Source: an uncultured Gammaproteobacteria bacterium (lineage in GTDB: Bacteria; Pseudomonadota; Gammaproteobacteria; GCA-002705445; GCA-002716945). Taken from it: a stretch of DNA of 10,884 bases. Positions 7,821 to 10,884 of the stretch are shown piece by piece. The notes under the pieces are model-generated. The model was not told the DNA's origin. It saw nothing but the letters and a program-made list of their open reading frames with translations, and did not search any database. Made by a program: the position numbers and the translations under genes. Numbering within the stretch: the stretch's first letter is position 1; each line of letters begins with the position of its first letter. Location: assembly GCA_913041865.1 (NCBI GenBank), contig CAJWIW010000032.1, forward strand, positions 1 through 10,884. The letters are read 5' to 3'.

Positions 7821-8985
7821 CTTGTTGCCTTAAAAATGCTGGGACATCAATATTATCAACATCGCTATCAGTAATAACTTCTCTAGGGACGTCTGAAATT
7901 TGTTCAGCACTTACCCCGCTTTGAATATTATTACTCGTGATTTGATTTATATTAATGTTTTGAGTCTGCTTAATGCCTTCATTAACATTTGCATTTGTCT
8001 CAACATTTTCTACATTTGACTCCAACCCGCAAGCATCAAAACCTGTTGCGACAATTGTTACTCTCAGATCACCAAGATTATCATCTTCTTTAATGCAACC
8101 GATAATAATGGTAGCGGAATCATCTGCAATTTCTTTGACTTTATCACCAATTACACTAAATTCTTTTGATGACAAGTCGTCTCCTGCAGTAATGTTAACT
8201 AAGACACCACTCGCATTTTTAAGATCTATATTCTCAAGCAATGGACTGCTTAGTGCCATATTTACTGCATCATTTGCTCTGTTAGTCCCTGATGCTACGC
8301 CTGAGCCCATCATTGCCTTGCCTCGTCCAGACATGACAGTCCTGACATCCGCAAAATCGACATTGATGAAACCTCTTATGGTAATAATCTCAGCTATACC
8401 TTTTACAGCTCCACGAAGAACATCATTCGCATTATCAAAAGCGCTAAATATGGAGTTCTCTCCTCCATATACCTCAGACAATTTTTCGTTAGGGATAACA
8501 ATAAGAGAATCTACCCACTCACTGAGTGCATCTATTCCTTCTTCTGCATACTGCATTCTTTTGTTGCCTTCAAATTCATAAGGTTTTGATACAACTGCTA
8601 CAGTTAAAATTCCAGCGTCACGTGCTATTTGAGCAATAATAGGAGCTGCACCTGTTCCAGTGCCACCTCCCATTCCAGCTGCTATAAATAACATATCAGC
8701 ACCCATGATGGCATCTGTTAACTCTTCTTTAGCTTCAAGAGCAGCCAGTCGACCCTTTTCAGGATCAGCTCCTGCACCGAGTCCCTTGGTTATATCTGAA
8801 CCAATCTGGATCATTGTTGCACCACGAACATCATCTAAAGCTTGGCTATCTGTATTTGCCAGAATAAACTCTGCGCCATGTATTTTGGACTCCAACATTG
8901 ACTTTACTGCATTACCGCCACCACCGCCAACACCTATGACTTTGATAACAGCATTTTGATTATATTCATTGACTAACTCAAACAT
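7813..8985 (-). CDS. ftsZ: FtsZ, tubulin-like cell division GTPase
   Basis: FtsZ polymerises with GTP into the Z ring that organises the divisome. The 390 residues begin MFELVNEYNQ followed by AVIKVIGVGGGGGNAV, the standard family start. The tubulin signature GGGTGTG is at 106-112. The T7 synergy loop is NVDFADVRTVM (208-218), with D210 and D213 matching the E. coli catalytic D209 and D212. The GTPase core ends near 317. A variable, Asn-rich linker runs to about 375, and the C-terminal peptide is DVPAFLRQQAD, the site that normally binds FtsA and ZipA. A longer start at 9006 exists, but ATG at 8985 is chosen because it has a perfect GGAGGT five bases upstream and matches the family N-terminus. 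The gene lies 13 bases after ftsL and just before ftsI. In the usual order ftsZ is at the far end of the cluster after ftsA, so its position is abnormal. Composition resembles its neighbours, with no mobile-element remnant at either side. Confidence 0.98.
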   Translation of the reverse strand: MFELVNEYNQNAVIKVIGVGGGGGNAVKSMLESKIHGAEFILANTDSQALDDVRGATMIQIGSDITKGLGAGADPEKGRLAALEAKEELTDAIMGADMLFIAAGMGGGTGTGAAPIIAQIARDAGILTVAVVSKPYEFEGNKRMQYAEEGIDALSEWVDSLIVIPNEKLSEVYGGENSIFSAFDNANDVLRGAVKGIAEIITIRGFINVDFADVRTVMSGRGKAMMGSGVASGTNRANDAVNMALSSPLLENIDLKNASGVLVNITAGDDLSSKEFSVIGDKVKEIADDSATIIIGCIKEDDNLGDLRVTIVATGFDACGLESNVENVETNANVNEGIKQTQNININQITSNNIQSGVSAEQISDVPREVITDSDVDNIDVPAFLRQQAD

Positions 8986-8990
8986 TTTAC

Positions 8991-8996
8991 ACCTCC
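8991..8996 (-). promoter_or_regulatory. Strong Shine-Dalgarno of ftsZ
   Basis: The minus strand reads GGAGGT here, a full-length match to the anti-Shine-Dalgarno, five bases before the ATG at 8985. It decides the ftsZ start over the ATG at 9006, which lies inside ftsL. It is the strongest ribosome site seen in the window; most other starts are overlaps with weak or no such sequence. This suggests ftsZ is translated independently and more heavily than its neighbours. Confidence 0.85.
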
Positions 8997-8998
8997 GA

Positions 8999-9268
8999 TT
9001 ACTCAATTGAATTCAAATAAATTATTCTATCCTTACTTGGTAAAACCATATTTAAATCTTTAGTGATCCTTTCCTCTAACAATACTTTATTTAAAATTTT
9101 TGTTTTTTTATCTAATAAATTTTTATAGTCATTTATTTCTGTTGAGAGTTTTTTATCTATTGCCTCAATCTCAATATTCATAATTCTATTTACATGCTTA
9201 ATGTATACGACAAAAAAAGCGGAGGCTGCAATAACAAAAATAATGAACAAGTTTACAGTAATTCTCAT
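8999..9268 (-). CDS. ftsL: Cell division protein FtsL
   Basis: FtsL is a single-pass inner-membrane protein that, with FtsB and FtsQ, activates the FtsW-FtsI septal synthase. The 89 residues show a membrane helix at about 5-23 (VNLFIIFVIAASAFFVVYI) and then a charged helical, coiled-coil-like periplasmic segment (about 24-70) with spaced Leu and Ile. The ending ERITKDLNMVLPSKDRIIYL resembles the FtsL family tail (E. coli IEHIATEKLGMQHVDPSQENIV). It is shorter than E. coli FtsL (121) because it has almost no cytoplasmic part: only about four residues precede the helix. The start overlaps the rsmH stop as ATGA, with GAGG five bases before the ATG, a good Shine-Dalgarno. Sequence conservation in this family is low, so the call rests on topology, size and position after rsmH. 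ftsI, its usual next gene, is displaced by ftsZ. Confidence 0.9.
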   Translation of the reverse strand: MRITVNLFIIFVIAASAFFVVYIKHVNRIMNIEIEAIDKKLSTEINDYKNLLDKKTKILNKVLLEERITKDLNMVLPSKDRIIYLNSIE

Positions 9269-10191
9269 TGAACCCTCTCTAAGACACTTAATTTAGCAGA
9301 CCTCGATCTTCTGTTTGCTGCGATTTCATGAGCACTAGGTTTAATAGATTTAATAATGAATTTAAACATTTTTGATAGAAACTGACCCTCAACTGGTAAT
9401 TTTTTAGGTGTGGATAAATTTTTATCTGTGTGAATTAAAAAATTCTTTATGACTCGATCTTCTAATGAATGGTAAGTAATAAGAACTAGTCGTCCACTTG
9501 GGGCTAAAATATTATAAGAGCTATCTAGTGCTTTTTTTAAAACATCGAGCTCTTTATTAACAAATATTCTTATTGCTTGAAAAGTTCTAGTAGCATTATT
9601 TTTTTTTATATCTGATTTAGGTATGCATTTATTTATAATATCTGAGAGTTGTGACGTCGAATTTATGCTTGACAATTTTCTTGCAGAAACGATTCCACGT
9701 GCTATTTTTCTAGAATATCTCTCCTCTCCGTATTTCCAGATTATGTTCGCTAATTCTTCTTCGTCTGCTTTGTTTATCAACTCGTGAGCACTAATACCTG
9801 AATTACAGTTAAATCTCATATCTACTTTGCCATCATTTTGAAAACTAAATCCTCTATCTGCTGTGTCTAAATGATGAGATGAAACACCTAAGTCAAAGAG
9901 AATTCCATTGACGGAACCATATACTCCCCAGTCTTTTGTGTATTTTTCAAGATCGGAAAAACATCCATGCTCTAATTTAAATCTTTTGTCAGATTGAAAC
10001 TTTTTGTGTAGAGATTCAAATACATCGTGATCTTTATCTAAAGAGAACAGCAATCCCTTCTCACCAATCTTACTTAATATTTCTAAAGAATGACCACCTG
10101 ATCCAAAAGTGGCATCTACATAACAACCATCCCTTTGTATATCAAGACATTTAATTGATTGATCGAGCATTACTGGTGTATGTTTTATCAT
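9265..10191 (-). CDS. rsmH: 16S rRNA (cytosine(1402)-N4)-methyltransferase RsmH (MraW)
   Basis: RsmH uses S-adenosylmethionine to methylate N4 of C1402 in the decoding centre of 16S rRNA. It is a standard early dcw gene. The 308 residues (E. coli 313) begin HTPVMLDQSI, then the SAM-binding segment DATFGSGGHS (26-35), an acidic motif II at SLDKDH (50-55), FDLGVSSHHLD (99-109), DRGFSFQNDGKVDMRF (112-127), NNATRTFQAIRIFVNKELD (198-216), the catalytic-region TYHSLEDR (239-246) and a C-terminal NRRSRSAKLSVLER (293-306). The inserted helical domain between about 110 and 200 is present. The start overlaps the J-domain gene stop as ATGA, and the end overlaps ftsL as ATGA. An AGG about 11 bases upstream is a weak ribosome site. 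Nothing is missing or unusual in the protein. Confidence 0.98.
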   Translation of the reverse strand: MIKHTPVMLDQSIKCLDIQRDGCYVDATFGSGGHSLEILSKIGEKGLLFSLDKDHDVFESLHKKFQSDKRFKLEHGCFSDLEKYTKDWGVYGSVNGILFDLGVSSHHLDTADRGFSFQNDGKVDMRFNCNSGISAHELINKADEEELANIIWKYGEERYSRKIARGIVSARKLSSINSTSQLSDIINKCIPKSDIKKNNATRTFQAIRIFVNKELDVLKKALDSSYNILAPSGRLVLITYHSLEDRVIKNFLIHTDKNLSTPKKLPVEGQFLSKMFKFIIKSIKPSAHEIAANRRSRSAKLSVLERVQ

Positions 10192-10385
10192 TTTTGTTGT
10201 AGCCTGTGCTTTAGTATCGTCTCGTATGCTTGTTTGGCATCGATAAACATTTTTAGTGACATCTGATCATCTCGAGTTTTATCTGGATGATATTTGTGAG
10301 CAAACTTCTTGTAGATACGTTTAATGTACTCAAGATCCTCATTGCCTTTAATGCCTAAAACCCTATAGGATTTTAATATACTCAT
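10188..10385 (-). CDS. Small stand-alone J-domain (DnaJ-like) protein
   Basis: The 65 residues are almost exactly one J-domain. Helix I is SYRVLGI (6-12), helix II IKRIYKKFAHKYH (21-33) is basic as in DnaJ, the HPD tripeptide that stimulates Hsp70 ATPase is H33-P34-D35, and helix III is about 41-58 ending KQAYETIL. There is no Gly/Phe region, zinc centre, membrane helix or client-binding domain, so it would be a J-domain-only (class III) co-chaperone presenting clients to DnaK by unknown means. The DDxxxIKRxY-like and KQAYE segments recall the C-terminal J-domain of DjlA, a possible source (inference). It is locked into the cluster: its ATG overlaps the mraZ stop by one base (TAATG) and its stop overlaps rsmH as ATGA, so it is probably translated with them. 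I know of no standard dcw member of this kind, and no specific function can be assigned. Confidence 0.9.
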   Translation of the reverse strand: MSILKSYRVLGIKGNEDLEYIKRIYKKFAHKYHPDKTRDDQMSLKMFIDAKQAYETILKHRLQQK

Positions 10386-10837
10386 TATATTTTTATGTCC
10401 ATTAAAATAGATTCCTCTGCATCTTCTGTTTCCTCAGCTCGCCAAGTCGTGACACGCTTTTCCCAGATATCATTACTCCAGATTTCAAACTTTTCGCCTT
10501 GTCCAATCATTGTGACTTGTTTAGTCATCTCCGCAAATGAACGAAGTGGTCTAGATAGCAGAATTCTTCCATTGCCATCTAAGTCGAGATCTTCTGCGTG
10601 CCCAATCAGCAATCTTTGAATTCGTCTTGCATTTTTATTAAAACTTGGTAAGTCATTGATTTTTTCCTGTATTTTTTTCCAAGAAGTGCTTGGGTACAAG
10701 AGAAGACATTTTTCTTCAGAGTCGATCGTAATTACCATTTTGCTATTCGATTGCTCATGGATTATAGATCTATACTTTGTGGGTATAGTCAATCTGCCCT
10801 TAGTATCTAATCTAATATTCGTAATTCCTTTAAACAT
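10385..10837 (-). CDS. mraZ: Transcriptional regulator MraZ
   Basis: MraZ is a DNA-binding ring-forming regulator of the SpoVT/AbrB-like fold that controls its own dcw operon. The 150 residues (E. coli 152) start MFKGITNIRLDTKGRLTIPTKYR in family style. The two signature half-motifs are DTKGR followed by LTIPTKYR (11-23) and DGNGR followed by ILLSRPLR (87-99). An in-frame ATG exists at 10876, but the 13 added residues (MVKNVFLWDILVN) are not family-like and would cover the putative operator, so ATG at 10837 is preferred. No good Shine-Dalgarno is visible before it. The C-terminal 15 or so residues are acidic (EETEDAEES). It is the first gene of the cluster and its stop overlaps the J-domain gene start as TAATG. 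Confidence 0.96.
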   Translation of the reverse strand: MFKGITNIRLDTKGRLTIPTKYRSIIHEQSNSKMVITIDSEEKCLLLYPSTSWKKIQEKINDLPSFNKNARRIQRLLIGHAEDLDLDGNGRILLSRPLRSFAEMTKQVTMIGQGEKFEIWSNDIWEKRVTTWRAEETEDAEESILMDIKI

Positions 10838-10840
10838 ATT

Positions 10841-10875
10841 TACCAAAATATCCCACAAAAATACATTTTTTACCA
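10841..10875 (-). promoter_or_regulatory. Putative MraZ operator repeats upstream of mraZ
   Basis: On the minus strand four five-base units recur with a strict 10-base period: TGGTA (10875-10871), TGTAT (10865-10861), TGGGA (10855-10851) and TGGTA (10845-10841). E. coli MraZ is reported to bind TGGGN direct repeats separated by five bases upstream of its own gene, which is the same geometry. One unit matches exactly, two have TGG followed by T, and one is weak. The last unit ends three bases before the mraZ ATG, so binding would also cover the ribosome site. The window ends nine bases further on, so the promoter and any further repeats are not visible. The match is suggestive only. Confidence 0.45.
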
Positions 10876-10884
10876 TATATCAAC

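Noticed and set aside
7973..8581. 202-residue plus-strand open frame opposite ftsZ
   Set aside because: It is antisense to the highly conserved ftsZ core, has low-complexity Ser/Pro/Ala content and no recognisable domain or ribosome site. It is a shadow of the ftsZ codon pattern.
8660..8959. 99-residue plus-strand open frame opposite the ftsZ N-terminus
   Set aside because: Pro/Ala/Ser-rich complement of the Gly-rich GTP-binding codons, with no independent coding evidence.
10395..10619. 74-residue plus-strand frame opposite mraZ
   Set aside because: Shadow of mraZ with no domain, no ribosome site and no operon context.

Overview
This window is one uninterrupted minus-strand stretch of a bacterial division and cell wall (dcw) cluster. 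In transcription order, from high to low coordinates, the genes are mraZ, a tiny J-domain gene, rsmH (mraW), ftsL, ftsZ, ftsI, murE, murF, mraY, murD and ftsW. The low-coordinate edge cuts off the ftsW 3' end. No convincing plus-strand gene, RNA gene, mobile element, CRISPR array or terminator was seen. No gene-free stretch reaches 300 bases. The longest possible gap is about 49 bases between ftsZ and ftsI, and even that is probably coding.

The organism looks like a gammaproteobacterium with a small, AT-rich, streamlined genome. The evidence is the overall dcw order, an FtsZ tail ending VPAFLRQQAD, an MraY that follows the remembered E. coli protein nearly end to end (361 residues), a diaminopimelate-type MurE (DNPRSE motif), about one-third G+C by eye, and packing by 1-, 4- and 8-base overlaps. 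A free-living marine lineage or a symbiont would fit, but the window cannot decide the clade.

The layout is as follows. At 10385-10884 lie the cluster's transcription regulator mraZ and, upstream of it, a 10-bp-periodic TGG repeat resembling MraZ operator sites. At 10188-10385 is a 65-residue J-domain protein not normally found in this cluster. At 8999-10191 are rsmH and a very short ftsL. At 7813-8985 is ftsZ, which normally closes the cluster after ftsQ and ftsA but here sits between ftsL and ftsI. At 6102-7820 is ftsI, whose N-terminus requires a non-standard start codon and whose first codons carry a perfect 12-bp hairpin. At 983-6105 are murE, murF, mraY and murD, and at 1-993 is ftsW.

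Together the genes make lipid I (MurD, MurE and MurF build the UDP-MurNAc-pentapeptide; MraY loads it on the lipid carrier), polymerise and cross-link septal peptidoglycan (FtsW and FtsI with FtsL), and position this at the Z ring (FtsZ). The main points of interest are the relocated ftsZ, the hairpin behind it, the identical 8-base CTGAYTAR overlaps at the ftsZ/ftsI and murD/ftsW junctions, and the embedded J-domain gene.
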